From: Hydractinia symbiolongicarpus | Taxonomy: Eukaryota > Cnidaria > Hydrozoa > Anthoathecata > Hydractiniidae | Reading direction: 5' to 3' | Assembly (NCBI RefSeq): GCF_029227915.1 | Contig: NC_079876.1 | Location: 15,004,001-15,068,000 of the forward strand | DNA length: 64,000 bases | Part shown: positions 53,761-62,939 of the stretch, one piece after another | How the letters are laid out: the number at the start of each line of letters is the position of its first letter | Position numbering within the stretch: position 1 is the first letter of the stretch | Translations under genes and position numbers: made by a program | The notes under the pieces: model-generated | What the model saw: the letters and a program-made list of their open reading frames with translations, nothing else | The model's database searches: none | Told to the model about the DNA's origin: nothing

Positions 53761-55078
53761 ATGGAATACGGGAAAAAGTTAAACCCAGAGCGTTCACTTA
53801 GGATCGCACATGGCGTAAAAGGAACGCATCAAAAAGTAATTGTCACTCACAACCCAAGTGAGATTGATCAGAACCAGTTACTCCTGATTAGGTTCCCTAA
53901 TTTAGGTAACGATGATGTCATTGTTCCGGGTACTTCGAAAATAAGTTTCGACGTCGAACTCGAGTCGAAAGTCGACACGAAGAGAACATTGGTCTCTAAC
54001 ATAGGGAGGGCAATTGTTAAAAAGCTAGCTATCAAGTTCGAGGGTACCGAGATTCTGAGCATTGATGACTTTGATCTTTTCGGGTGCTACAGAGATTTAT
54101 GGTTAACCAAGTCAGAAAAAAGAAATGCAATAAGACAAGGTATCATCTTTGATGAAGGGTGTACAGAAAACTATGAAACTGAGAGTTGGAGCCGCGGATA
54201 AAGACGCATCGGAGGTAGCGGACAAAGCAATCTATGATGCATACAAAAACAAGTTCACCATACCACTAGATTTTGAAATGTTGGATAGCACGATTCCTTA
54301 TTATCAGGCCGGATTAGGTAATAGGCTGTGTTATGAGATAACATTCAACAATTATGACAGGGTAGTATTATCAACACCTACCAAACCTTCGGGTTCCGCC
54401 ACGGCACCGGCGCCGGATGCTAAATACAAAATCTCCAACATATCTCTGGAATATGAGATTGTGACACAACCCACACTCGCCAGATTCATTTCAAATGAAT
54501 ACCAAAACATGGCCGTACTTTACGACAGATTTCTGAGACATAGACAAATTAGGGTGGATAAGTCAGACACAACGTGGAATTGGTCATTCAATACACCGTG
54601 CAAGTCCCTGAAGGGTATATTGGTTCTGTTTGAGGAAGAGAAAGCTTACAAACGAGATACCGGTAAGTTCTACAATCCCAAGATCAAAAAGGTATCCGCC
54701 ATAGTTGAGGGTAAGCCTAACCAACTTTTCGCTCAGGGGATGCAACCGTTTGAGCATTATGGTGAAATATGCAAGTATTTCGCGGAGGGCAAACAAAGGG
54801 ATGGTAACGCCGGTGAAATACAGAAACATCTGCAACTACATGATGTGAAGGTCGCGGACTACCTAACCACGAAATATGCCCTATGGCTGGATTTCAGAAC
54901 CATAGATGAAAACTCACTGCACGGGACCGGTCGACGGATTGAAAATGCGAGCGAGGGGATCACACTGCAAGTTGAAAAGACGGCCGAAACCGCGGGATCC
55001 TTAAACGCCTACATATATCTAATCATGGATGCTCAATTAAATATTCAAAACGGTGAAATTATGGATGTACTATATTAA
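53761..55078 (+). pseudogene. Probable major capsid protein with one frameshift
   Basis: Homologous along its length to the intact 427-aa E1 proteins. The first frame runs 53761-54201, the second 54149-55078; homology changes frame at about 54155-54175 (GATGAAGGGTGT region). Both halves are otherwise uninterrupted. A single-base error in sequencing would explain it equally well, because nothing else in E2's core is broken. Landmarks: LIRFPNLGNDDVIVPGTSK, KRTLVSNIG, YYQAGLGNRL, LIMDAQLNI. Confidence 0.7.
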
Positions 55079-55079
55079 G

Positions 55080-55676
55080 ATGGACTACATGAAAGATCCT
55101 CACACGGCATTATTCGTCGGTCCCACGGGCTGCGGAAAATCCAGACGCGTTGTAACGCTACTAGAGAGTGAATACTTTGATCACTTTGATTTCATTGTGA
55201 TTATATGTCCAACATTAAGATGGAATAAGACATATATGTGTCGAAAATGGTTTTGGAACGACAGATATGTGATTCTAATTGAGCCCAGAGGTATGTTATA
55301 TGAATGGATTCAAAAGATGACGGATTTCTGTGCCGGGTACAAAACATTATTCCTGATCGACGACATTATCGCGGATGAGAAACTGGACAAAAAGAGGCAA
55401 CCGCTTCTGGAGCTGGCCATCAGCGGTCGGCATCGAAACCACACCATGTGGCTACTCACACAATCATACACCGCGATACCGAAGAACTTACGAAGGCAGG
55501 CAAAAATGTTATATGTGTGGTATCCGAAGGACAGACATGATCTCGCAACCATCCACGAAGAGAATGATGTTATTGAATCATCGGAGATCCAGAAGGTTAA
55601 GGAAAGGCTAAAAGATGGAAAATATACACATTTAGTCATGAGGATGGAACATCCAAGAACTCACGTGATTTGCTAG
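55080..55676 (+). CDS. A32/FtsK-like DNA-packaging ATPase
   Basis: 198 aa from the ATG at 55080, two bases after the capsid stop; an upstream in-frame ATG (55053) overlaps the capsid gene. Walker A GPTGCGKS (residues ~14-21), Walker B LFLIDD (~90-95), then LTQSYTAIPKNLRRQ (~126-140). The complete C-terminal region, including YVWYPKDRHDLATI, is the part deleted in E1. Expected to power genome packaging into capsids. Confidence 0.88.
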   Translation: MDYMKDPHTALFVGPTGCGKSRRVVTLLESEYFDHFDFIVIICPTLRWNKTYMCRKWFWNDRYVILIEPRGMLYEWIQKMTDFCAGYKTLFLIDDIIADEKLDKKRQPLLELAISGRHRNHTMWLLTQSYTAIPKNLRRQAKMLYVWYPKDRHDLATIHEENDVIESSEIQKVKERLKDGKYTHLVMRMEHPRTHVIC

Positions 55677-55684
55677 ATTGGACG

Positions 55685-55715
55685 TTTTTTGTTACAAGAG
55701 TCTTGTAACAAAAAA
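55685..55715. terminator. 15-bp-stem near-perfect palindrome
   Basis: TTTTTTGTTACAAGA and its complement around a single G, directly after the ATPase stop. Strong 3'-end hairpin candidate. Confidence 0.6.
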
Positions 55716-55719
55716 GTAA

Positions 55720-55966
55720 CAGATCTATAGACTCCTATAAGACTATCCTATAATACTCCTATAAGACTATCCTATAATACTCCTATAGACTACTATAAGA
55801 CTCCTATAAGACTATCCTATAATACTCCTATAGGACTATCCTATAATACTCCTATAGACTACTATAAGACTCCTATAATACTCCTATAGACTACTATAAT
55901 ACTCCTATAGACTACTATAATACTCCTATAGACTACTATAATACTCCTATAGACTACTATAGGACC
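55720..55966. repeat. AT-rich CTATA minisatellite
   Basis: About 245 bp of tandem, slightly variable units of the type ACTCCTATAGACTACTATAAT (21 bp) and CTATAAGACTATC. They run right up to the start codon at 55967. Many units contain CTATAG or CTATAATA, which can act as TATA-like promoter sequence. Confidence 0.8.
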
Positions 55967-56584
55967 ATGATAGAATATATCAATTTCATAATACTAGTAC
56001 TAATACTAGTAGTAGTACTTAGTTTTTGCTTTTTTTGTGTTAAAAAATACCTATCGCTATTGAAAATGGCTGAAACTGCAATTGACAACTTAATTTTTAT
56101 TCAGGGTCCTACACCCGATGATGGCAAGAGGCAAAAATTGCTCGAGTGTGTGTTAACCGGAAATAGCAAGCTATACCTGGGTAAAATGTATACGGACGAG
56201 CAAATTCAAAAGCTCAAAGATGAAGAGGTAAAGAAACTCTTTAGTATCTATGAAGCTAAACTATCAGGTCAAATGGTGAAGTCTTTGGGGCAATCAATCA
56301 TTCACATGTATTCCATGGGGGCCTGTACAGTCTTAGGAATAAACAATCAAGATGCATTGAGAGATGACCTGGAGAATGACCCATTCCTAAACTCCGCCCT
56401 TCAAAGGTTCACGTGCGATTTGTATTATAGATTCGGCTCATTCTTATCACCAATCAGTGTGGGTCTAATTACAGGTAGGCATTATATCGCTGGAAGAAAT
56501 TTAAACGCAAATAATAATATAGATATAGATAATAAAGATGTCAGAGGAACAGACTCCTATTCAGGTGACAACGAAGAACCCTAA
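55967..56584 (+). CDS. Small N-terminally anchored membrane protein
   Basis: 205 aa. Transmembrane helix at residues ~6-26 (FIILVLILVVVLSFCFF), then a soluble domain with NDPFLNSALQRF. Counterpart of E1 21872-22483. An internal ATG at 56067 (MAETAIDNL) would omit the anchor, paralleling E1. The 3' end overlaps the next gene by 47 bp. Confidence 0.65.
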   Translation: MIEYINFIILVLILVVVLSFCFFCVKKYLSLLKMAETAIDNLIFIQGPTPDDGKRQKLLECVLTGNSKLYLGKMYTDEQIQKLKDEEVKKLFSIYEAKLSGQMVKSLGQSIIHMYSMGACTVLGINNQDALRDDLENDPFLNSALQRFTCDLYYRFGSFLSPISVGLITGRHYIAGRNLNANNNIDIDNKDVRGTDSYSGDNEEP

Positions 56585-56960
56585 AAAGGTTGAATCTGGT
56601 AAGAGGTTGGCGGAATATAACCGTAAAAAGAGGGAGGAATATAAAAAATGGCTCATGGCACAGAATCAAGCACAGCCTACGCCTCAAGCACAAACACAGC
56701 CGACGCCTCAAGCACACTCAGCACATCAGACACAGTTGGAGGATCCTAAGGATATTGTCATTGAGGATTCTGTGACAGATGGCCCTAAACACGGTGGAGT
56801 GAACTACACAATAATGGGTGGCGGTGTGATAGTTATGCTACTAATTGGAGCGTTGGTGGTCTATAAAAATAATGACAAAAATATTAAGGTGAAGGGTACC
56901 CCACCAAGTGACTCTGGTAATAAAAAAACCGTGAGAATAAGTAAACTTGAAATGGAATAA
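56538..56960 (+). CDS. Single-pass membrane protein, GKRLAE family
   Basis: 140 aa. GKRLAEYNRKKREEYKKW (residues ~22-39), a Pro/Gln repeat region (QPTPQAQ), a transmembrane helix ~95-115 (MGGGVIVMLLIGALVVY), then a basic tail. Counterpart of E1 23502-23843. The ATG follows AATAAAG. Confidence 0.65.
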   Translation: MSEEQTPIQVTTKNPKKVESGKRLAEYNRKKREEYKKWLMAQNQAQPTPQAQTQPTPQAHSAHQTQLEDPKDIVIEDSVTDGPKHGGVNYTIMGGGVIVMLLIGALVVYKNNDKNIKVKGTPPSDSGNKKTVRISKLEME

Positions 56961-57001
56961 AGGGATAATATCGCGATATTATAATCTCGAAGTATATAAA
57001 C

Positions 57002-57229
57002 ATGGATAAGAAAAGTATAGTCAACGATATTTATAAGGCATCGGTCGTATGCGTTTTCGCTGTAGGCTATTCAATGCTTGGGAAAAAGGTATTAAAAATG
57101 ACACCACCCTCAATTCAGAAGTTTGACCTGGAAGATACCGGAAAGCTTGTAGCCATAGTCGCCGCAAGTGAAATGACAAGAGAATATCTGGTTAAGCAGA
57201 AAATTATACCCGAAACTATAAATATATAA
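57002..57229 (+). CDS. Small conserved membrane-associated protein
   Basis: 75 aa, hydrophobic N-terminal half with GYSMLGKKVLKM, then PSIQKFDLEDTGKL. Homologue of E1 23878-24120. Its stop overlaps the next start (TAATG), suggesting coupled translation. Confidence 0.65.
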   Translation: MDKKSIVNDIYKASVVCVFAVGYSMLGKKVLKMTPPSIQKFDLEDTGKLVAIVAASEMTREYLVKQKIIPETINI

Positions 57230-57360
57230 TGTTGCGAATACTGGAATGGTTGGTCTGGGTTTTATATCGACGTAAGAAAGTTGAGAGTATTTTACCCAAG
57301 GTGGAATACACGGAGGTGGATACGGATGTCATAGACTCCGAAGCTATCGTATTAAAATAA
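57229..57360 (+). CDS. Very small protein (43 aa) overlapping its neighbour
   Basis: ATG at 57229 shares one base with the preceding stop codon. MLRILEWLVWVLYRRKK forms a short hydrophobic/basic N-terminus, followed by an acidic half. Between two conserved genes and filling the gap almost exactly. No E1 counterpart seen. It could be a small membrane peptide. Confidence 0.4.
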   Translation: MLRILEWLVWVLYRRKKVESILPKVEYTEVDTDVIDSEAIVLK

Positions 57361-57394
57361 CGCCACTAAAATATACTGTAGTAGTATATTAAAC

Positions 57395-57820
57395 ATGGCT
57401 TCAATTGCAATGATGTTGGGAGGTGCCTTCGCGAACGCTTTGGCTTTCACCGGATCAAGCTACCTCTTTTCAAGTTTATCCAAGGATAGGATAGATAAGG
57501 AACGGAAGCGGCATGATCTGGCCATAGAACAACTGCAGAAGGCTCAGGTTATATGGCAACGTAAAAGACAGGAGAGGGTTGACTTTATCAATAAGCAGCT
57601 CAGACTTGAGAAGAAGGCCGAGGGGAAATTCACGGAGCTGGATGACGCGATGCGCGAATATAAAAAAGTTTTTGAAGGATCAACTCTCACAGATATTCCG
57701 CGCGAACCTGTATTGAGCGACTTTTATACACCCAGCAATGGCCAACATGAACGGGAATTGGCATTTATCGCACTAAGCATGATTGGTGTCGGGGGCGCCG
57801 TGTGGTATTTTGAAAAATAG
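57395..57820 (+). CDS. Conserved small virion-like protein (141 aa)
   Basis: Homologue of the duplicated E1 132-aa proteins: MASIAMMLGGAFANALAF, ERKRHDLAIEQLQKAQ, LSDFYTPS and a C-terminal hydrophobic helix. Preceded by TATATTAAAC. Followed by a hairpin at 57838-57858. Confidence 0.7.
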   Translation: MASIAMMLGGAFANALAFTGSSYLFSSLSKDRIDKERKRHDLAIEQLQKAQVIWQRKRQERVDFINKQLRLEKKAEGKFTELDDAMREYKKVFEGSTLTDIPREPVLSDFYTPSNGQHERELAFIALSMIGVGGAVWYFEK

Positions 57821-57837
57821 TACGCGTGGTACTACTA

Positions 57838-57858
57838 TGTTACATGTGTCATGTAACA
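57838..57858. terminator. Hairpin between convergent genes
   Basis: TGTTACATG / CATGTAACA around TGT, between the 141-aa gene (+) and the coiled-coil gene (-). Confidence 0.6.
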
Positions 57859-57874
57859 TATATTCCAGATTCCA

Positions 57875-59152
57875 CTAACGCTTTGTCACCATGTAGGTGT
57901 ATATCAGACCTCCGATTCCAACTATCAAAGCCCAAAGGTTTTGACTCAACCAACCAACGGCTTCCTTTGCTCTATTTAGGATCCATGATACGATGGATCC
58001 AATTATACCAGGTAGTGATGCGGCTGCGGCACTGGCTAATCTACCCAGGAGAGATCCTAGCGCACTCAGCTTGTTCTTTATCCATTCCCTCGCACCACCT
58101 TCGGTTTTTTCATGATTTTGTGAGTTACCGGTGGATGACCCCCCACCCCCTGGTGTCAAAGTTTCAACTAGAAGGCCGATAACCATACCAAATGCCGTTA
58201 GTACACTGACGATGGTGATACCCTGCTCACGGAATAGCGTTCGTATCTTTTCACCCAATGTAGTTTCTTTGTCAAGTACTTTGGTAATCGTCTCCCTGAT
58301 GCTTTTTATTTGACTGTTAAGTTTACCTTTGAGAATATCGATAATCTCTTGCCGGCCTTTCAACTCATTTTGCAAACCTTTCAACCTTTCTTTCGCTTCA
58401 TTTTGTTGTTCCTCGGTCATATTTGGTGTGTTTTCCATCTCTTCCAACTTGTTTTTTTCTCTGTCAATATGCTGTTCGAGCTGAACCTTTTTTGCAACTT
58501 CATCCTGAAGACTTCCTCTTATGTTTCTCAATGATCTATCCAATCCTAGCAATTCACGCATAGGATATTCAAATAGATCACCGGTCTGGGTTGCTTCATG
58601 GTCTACAGATTGTTTGACCAATGAAATTAAATCTTCCGTACTGTTTACCACATCCCCGGATATAGCTTCTAATTCTACATCACTTGCTGTTGTTATTTTA
58701 GATGACGAGGGTAATTCTTCTTGTATTTTGTTTAGCTTAGCAGCTTGTCGGGCTGTAATCTTACCTTTTGGTATGTCAAAGCCTAAATTACGCAGCCTTC
58801 TCTTGCCTAATATATCTGATATAGTACCGGTGGCCCTTAGTCTTCCATTGTTTGTCAAAGGTTCGTTTTTATCTCTGTAGTATAATTCACCATCCTTAAT
58901 TTCAAAAAGGTCTGTATGTAGCACCTCAGGTTTTGACAGGGATCCTTCAGATAATCTATCATACAACACATCAACCATTTCCCGCAAAACTCTGGTACGT
59001 TGAGTGGAGCCTCCTCCGAATGATGTCTCCTTTTCATCAGGTGTGTGTATCTGTACCCGTGTGCGTTCCTTCGGTACCAGAGGTGTGGAGTCATCGGTAC
59101 CCTCGTCGGGTTGACCATGGTCACCAAACGGATCAATATCAATATCCGCCAT
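57875..59152 (-). CDS. Coiled-coil membrane protein (425 aa)
   Basis: The start at 59152 (MADIDIDPFGDHGQP) is preferred; the frame is open further upstream to 59392, but that part overlaps the divergent gene at 59193. Acidic N-terminus, a long coiled coil (residues ~205-290), then FREQGITIVSVLTAFGM and a glycine/alanine-rich hydrophobic tail with two or three membrane segments. Homologue of the E1 433-aa proteins. Role unknown. Confidence 0.68.
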   Translation of the reverse strand: MADIDIDPFGDHGQPDEGTDDSTPLVPKERTRVQIHTPDEKETSFGGGSTQRTRVLREMVDVLYDRLSEGSLSKPEVLHTDLFEIKDGELYYRDKNEPLTNNGRLRATGTISDILGKRRLRNLGFDIPKGKITARQAAKLNKIQEELPSSSKITTASDVELEAISGDVVNSTEDLISLVKQSVDHEATQTGDLFEYPMRELLGLDRSLRNIRGSLQDEVAKKVQLEQHIDREKNKLEEMENTPNMTEEQQNEAKERLKGLQNELKGRQEIIDILKGKLNSQIKSIRETITKVLDKETTLGEKIRTLFREQGITIVSVLTAFGMVIGLLVETLTPGGGGSSTGNSQNHEKTEGGAREWIKNKLSALGSLLGRLASAAAASLPGIIGSIVSWILNRAKEAVGWLSQNLWALIVGIGGLIYTYMVTKR

Positions 59153-59192
59153 TATTTTATTTAAAGGATAGTTTTTTCCTAATATAATAGAA

Positions 59193-59678
59193 ATGGCAGA
59201 GAGTTCTAGTACCAGAGAAGAAGCGTTTAAAACAGATATATCCAATTCCCAACTTGATGAGCTGGTGAAATTACGAGGCAAGTTCCAAGACAGGATACAC
59301 GAACACGGAGGATCTCTGATCATATGGTCGATTCTGGAGGGATTATCCGGAACCGCAGCAATTACCGGCTCGATAGCGACCGCGGTGACCATTATTAGAA
59401 ATTTGGGCGGTACCCATGGAAATTACATGCGGAATTCGGGTATGTGTCTATTGGGCTCGGCTTCCTATGCGGTTACCGCCCAATATGTTAGGACATATCG
59501 GGAGAAACTTATCAAATTAAGAGCCGCATATCGCGTTGTACAAAATGCCATCGATGTTTTCGATAAAACGCTACTCTGGCACACTCGGATCTGTAGAGCC
59601 GATTTTGAGAATTTGTGTGATACGTATCATAGAACTCTCAAGGATCTGGATAAACTGGATATAGGTTATTTAGAGTAA
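59193..59678 (+). CDS. Hydrophobic-hairpin protein, paralogue 1 (161 aa)
   Basis: Helical N-terminus, hydrophobic segment ~42-65, a second at ~82-98, helical C-terminus. Tandem paralogue of the next gene (26 bp apart), and related in plan to E1 36261-36944. Divergent from the coiled-coil gene across 40 bp containing TATAATAGAA. Confidence 0.6.
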   Translation: MAESSSTREEAFKTDISNSQLDELVKLRGKFQDRIHEHGGSLIIWSILEGLSGTAAITGSIATAVTIIRNLGGTHGNYMRNSGMCLLGSASYAVTAQYVRTYREKLIKLRAAYRVVQNAIDVFDKTLLWHTRICRADFENLCDTYHRTLKDLDKLDIGYLE

Positions 59679-59703
59679 AGTTTTTCTTTGTAGTAATCAC
59701 ACA

Positions 59704-60291
59704 ATGGCAGAGATTTATCCGAAGCTACCCACGGCTCCCGAGTATTCGAGCGAGCAGGACAAGTTTAATACTAATACCGTGAACTCTCAACTTGGGGAGC
59801 TTAGAAAATTACGTGATAAGTTCAATACAAAATATGAGAAATATAACAAGACGCTGCACAGACTGGTGCTTTTAAATGCCAGCGCCACGGCCCTAACCGT
59901 CGCTTCGGGCATAGGTTCGGTGGTAACCGGTGCCACGCTCATCGGAATCCCCGCTTCCGTGGGATTGGGAGCCGTAGCACTGTCCGGAACCATTTTCACG
60001 GGCTCCGTCATGGCCCTGATTAAAAGATATCGGAGCAAACTTGACAAGGTCATGAAATTATATGATGTTGCGACGTCCGCCATCGCCGTGTTTGAAAACT
60101 CCGTCTCGCGGGCTCTGAATAATGACGACATTAGTCACATTGAATTTCAAACCCTGAGCGGTATATACTACGAAGCTCTGGACAAGATGACGAAAACCGA
60201 CAGAAAGATGGAGAGCGAAACTCGCAACCAGTTTGAAAAAAGTCTAATGGACCAGGTTCAAAGCCTCAGAAGGACCGTAAATCAAGGTTAG
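59704..60291 (+). CDS. Hydrophobic-hairpin protein, paralogue 2 (195 aa)
   Basis: N-terminus IYPKLPTAPEY (compare KLYPTLPPSAPE of the E1 protein), helical arm, long Ala/Gly/Val hydrophobic region (~57-105), helical C-terminus. Two tandem copies in E2 against one in E1. Function unknown. Confidence 0.62.
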   Translation: MAEIYPKLPTAPEYSSEQDKFNTNTVNSQLGELRKLRDKFNTKYEKYNKTLHRLVLLNASATALTVASGIGSVVTGATLIGIPASVGLGAVALSGTIFTGSVMALIKRYRSKLDKVMKLYDVATSAIAVFENSVSRALNNDDISHIEFQTLSGIYYEALDKMTKTDRKMESETRNQFEKSLMDQVQSLRRTVNQG

Positions 60292-60441
60292 TGATGTGCG
60301 CATGTACACCGCTCGCATATTTCGTGTGGTACGATAAAAATTAATATTAAGGCGGTTTGTGACATTATGTGGCGCGATCGCCCCCAAAGACTGAGCCATA
60401 GCGGCCCTATCTGCCGACCGACCCACGCGATCCCCGGCATC

Positions 60442-60466
60442 ATCTTTACCTGTTTCTGGTAAAGAT
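60442..60466. terminator. Hairpin between convergent genes
   Basis: ATCTTTACC / GGTAAAGAT with loop TGTTTCT, between the 195-aa gene (+) and integrase (-). Upstream (60360-60376), TGACATTATGTGGCGC repeats the last codons of the gene at 51346. Confidence 0.55.
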
Positions 60467-60479
60467 ATCGTCCCCTTTT

Positions 60480-61463
60480 TCACCAACCTTGCACATAATC
60501 AGGAGGTAAATCTGTATCTTCGGGTATTAACATCAATTCCTCTTTTACAAAAGCCCGTCCGGGTCCGTCTTGAACATAGTACATTACACGGTTACCAGGT
60601 TGCGCTATTACCTCACGCAATCTATATGTGTTTTTCGACCATATTCTATCGGTTGCCCGTCTCCGCCCATCATCATGCTCTTCACCAGGTTGTAGTAGAT
60701 ATCTATACAGGCCATCTTTTGGTAATTCTACTTCAGGTGGATAGCTCTCTTGATTAACCAAAGGCACCTCTTTCATTATAATAGCATCTTTTGGCTTCAT
60801 ATCAATCATATGCGTCTTTGTATCGTTTAGCCTATCAATCAGTTTATACAGATGCTTAACCCATGTAGATGATACCTTTTCCGAATCATTCAGTTCTTGG
60901 GCATCTTGTATTTTGAATAAATTTTCGGCAAGTATCTTGTTCAACGCCTCGACAAAAGCTGTGTGCGTATGCTTATATTTTTTAGTCGCCCTTTTAATTT
61001 CAACCTTATGCTTCTCCAACAGCTTTGTCACATCTGCTTTAAATTCTGAACCGTTATCACATTGGAAAGTTTTCGGATAAGTTAATGGTCCTGCCTTGTA
61101 GATGTCCTCAATCATAGCGGCAACCTCTTTGGCTTTCTTAGTCCTCAAAGGTCGGGCTACCTTGTATCTGGAAGCAGCATCGATTCCCGACAAAATGTAC
61201 TTATATTTATTACCATACAGTATGTCACCGGGCATGTACAATAAATCGAATTGATGTAAATCATTAGGGGTGGTAACTTCATAATGTGGTCTTTCAACAT
61301 GTTTTGGAGCGGGTAAATGTACTTGCCAAAATGCTTGTTTTGATAGCCACTTCTTAATCTCCTTTGGCCCGAAACCGAATCCTCTTAAGCTCTGAACAGC
61401 CTTTTGTCCTTTCCATAAATTTTGAGGTTGATAGTAAGTCTCTTGAAGTTTAGAGTTTGACAT
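60480..61463 (-). CDS. Retroviral-type (rve, DDE) integrase, intact
   Basis: 327 aa. Catalytic residues: Asp in LHQFDLLYMP (~74), Asp in FQCDNGSEF (~134), Glu in FVEALNKILAE (~170). N-terminal region LQETYYQPQNLW and a C-terminal beta domain (RRRATDRIWSKNTYRL, ~260-320). The complete version of the frameshifted E1 integrase. Start after TAAATAAAAC. Confidence 0.92.
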   Translation of the reverse strand: MSNSKLQETYYQPQNLWKGQKAVQSLRGFGFGPKEIKKWLSKQAFWQVHLPAPKHVERPHYEVTTPNDLHQFDLLYMPGDILYGNKYKYILSGIDAASRYKVARPLRTKKAKEVAAMIEDIYKAGPLTYPKTFQCDNGSEFKADVTKLLEKHKVEIKRATKKYKHTHTAFVEALNKILAENLFKIQDAQELNDSEKVSSTWVKHLYKLIDRLNDTKTHMIDMKPKDAIIMKEVPLVNQESYPPEVELPKDGLYRYLLQPGEEHDDGRRRATDRIWSKNTYRLREVIAQPGNRVMYYVQDGPGRAFVKEELMLIPEDTDLPPDYVQGW

Positions 61464-61555
61464 GTTTTATTTATGCACACCTTTATTTATCTCCTTTTTG
61501 TTATGATGTGTTACGATAAAAGTGCTTAAAGTTTTTATATTTATTATATATTAAG

Positions 61556-61738
61556 ATGTCAGACATGAATACCACACCAGATTACAAATTGATGAAACTG
61601 AGAGAGTTGCGAGAGGTTGCTAAATCCCGCGGAATTAAGTATATCGTGGGTATGAGAAAGGCTAAACTGGTTGAGGTGATTGAGAAGAATGATCTCGACC
61701 CATCCTACACCATCGATCTGGATACCAAGAAGGAATGA
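61556..61738 (+). CDS. Small Rho-N/SAP-like protein with possible extension
   Basis: 60 aa. KLRELREVAKSRGIKYIVGMRKAKLVEVI (residues ~14-42) has the Rho-N/SAP helical pattern. After the TGA at 61736 the same frame stays open for 28 more codons to 61825, encoding basic, aromatic residues (YGYCSRWRSKNREAYLKAQK), which look protein-like; the TGA may be a recent nonsense change. Followed by the hairpin at 61836-61860. Confidence 0.55.
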   Translation: MSDMNTTPDYKLMKLRELREVAKSRGIKYIVGMRKAKLVEVIEKNDLDPSYTIDLDTKKE

Positions 61739-61835
61739 TATGGATACTGTTCAAGGTGGAGGTCGAAAAACAGGGAGGCATATCTAAAAGCTCAAAAACG
61801 TTATAACGACAAAAGATCCAAGTGATTGGGTATTT

Positions 61836-61860
61836 TTTTGTTACTCAGACGGGTAACAAA
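61836..61860. terminator. Hairpin after the small Rho-N gene
   Basis: TTTGTTAC / GTAACAAA around TCAGACGG. The same structure occurs after the RING gene (62955-62981), as part of a duplicated module. Confidence 0.55.
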
Positions 61861-61942
61861 TGTTGGTGGGTGGGTACCCATGGTCTAACCGGTCACGACC
61901 CTCTAGGTGCCGGTGGGTGGGTACCCATGGTGGGTACCCATG

Positions 61943-62360
61943 GTGGAGCGATGTCAGTATCATAAACCGCGTTTTACCACCATGGGGTCGGGTGGTTGTC
62001 TTGCGAACGAAGCCCCTCACGATCCTCGCGACCTCGGAGGTCCTGATTTTTTTCCCTGGGGGAGTACCCACCCACATTTACACTCCGGGAAACGATCCAT
62101 GGTGGAGCGATGTCAGTATCATAAACCGCGTTTTACCACCATGGGGTCGGGTGGTTGTCTTGCGAACGAAGCCCCTCACGATCCTCGCGACCTCGGAGGT
62201 CCTGATTTTTTTCCCTGGGGGAGTACCCACCCACATTTACACTCCGGGAAACGATCCATGGTGGAGCGATGTCAGTATCATAAACCGCGTTTTACCACCA
62301 TGGGGTCGGGTGGTTGTCTTGCGAACGAAGCCCCTCACGATCCTCGCGACCTCGGTTTAC
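61943..62360 (+). repeat. 159-bp tandem repeat, 2.6 copies
   Basis: Units start GTGGAGCGATGTCAG at 61943, 62102 and 62261; the two full units are virtually identical, and the third stops after ~100 bp. Because 159 is divisible by three, long open frames cross the repeats, but they are not considered genes. GGGTGGGTACCCATGG palindromic motifs precede the first unit. Confidence 0.85.
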
Positions 62361-62365
62361 GATTA

Positions 62366-62409
62366 TAAAAACATCTTAAAGATTACAAAATCGTATATCA
62401 TAGCCAAGC
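62366..62409 (+). promoter_or_regulatory. Shared promoter before the RING gene
   Basis: AAATCGTATATCATA followed by GCCAAGC directly before the ATG at 62410. The same text, with AACCAAGC, precedes the ATG at 63209. Conserved over ~40 bp in two genes whose coding regions differ after the Rho-N motif. Confidence 0.55.
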
Positions 62410-62934
62410 ATGTCTTCAGGAATCGTTCTCGATTTGATACACAGTAGAGAATATATTGATGACTTTGATCTTTTCACGGTCCCTGATTTAAGAGCCCGAG
62501 CGAGGTACCTTGGCCTACGTGGATACTCGCGGCTCAGAAGGTCTGAGCTTATCGAATTATTGTTAACAACAGTACCCGCAAGATATCCCGATATGACTTT
62601 ACCGCTCGTCATAGGGATGCTGGATCCCGAAGTGACCGAATTTTCTGGACCCGTGATGAGACCAAATGTATCAGTGCCAAGACCGGTACCAGCACCGATT
62701 AGACCAGTACCAGCACGGGTTGAGGTTGATGATGAGGACGACGCAGACGATGACATTGATGAAGATGATAGATGTATCATTTGTCTTTCTAAACGAAAGA
62801 CCGCCACCATTGTTCATGGTAGAACAGGGCATTTTTGCTGCTGTTTATCGTGCGCAAATAAATTGGAGAAGAGGGGGGATAAATGCCCTATATGTCGCGC
62901 ATCAATAGATCTTGTCATTAGACAATATATTTGA
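62410..62934 (+). CDS. Rho-N/SAP plus RING-finger protein (predicted E3 ubiquitin ligase)
   Basis: 174 aa. Residues ~25-55 carry LRARARYLGLRGYSRLRRSELIELL, the Rho-N/SAP-like motif; a Pro/Arg/Val linker; an acidic run DDEDDADDDIDEDD (~115-128); then a C-terminal RING: CIICL...GHFCCCLSCANKLEKRGDKCPICR (~130-165), with Cys/His spacing of a C3HC4 ring. RING proteins usually recruit E2 ubiquitin enzymes; a role in altering host protein turnover is inference. There is no counterpart in E1, whose accessory genes are Fic and ankyrin instead. Confidence 0.82.
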   Translation: MSSGIVLDLIHSREYIDDFDLFTVPDLRARARYLGLRGYSRLRRSELIELLLTTVPARYPDMTLPLVIGMLDPEVTEFSGPVMRPNVSVPRPVPAPIRPVPARVEVDDEDDADDDIDEDDRCIICLSKRKTATIVHGRTGHFCCCLSCANKLEKRGDKCPICRASIDLVIRQYI

Positions 62935-62939
62935 GGGGT

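Noticed and set aside
55720-55966. CRISPR-like short tandem repeats
   Set aside because: Units are contiguous AT-rich minisatellite without unique spacers, in eukaryotic DNA.
59152-59392. Upstream extension of the E2 coiled-coil frame to 59392
   Set aside because: The extension overlaps the divergent 161-aa gene, has no similarity to E1, and an ATG with the conserved acidic start exists at 59152.
61860-62447. Long open frames crossing the 159-bp tandem repeats
   Set aside because: The unit length is a multiple of three, so any frame stays open; composition is not protein-like, and they overlap the promoter and start of the RING gene.
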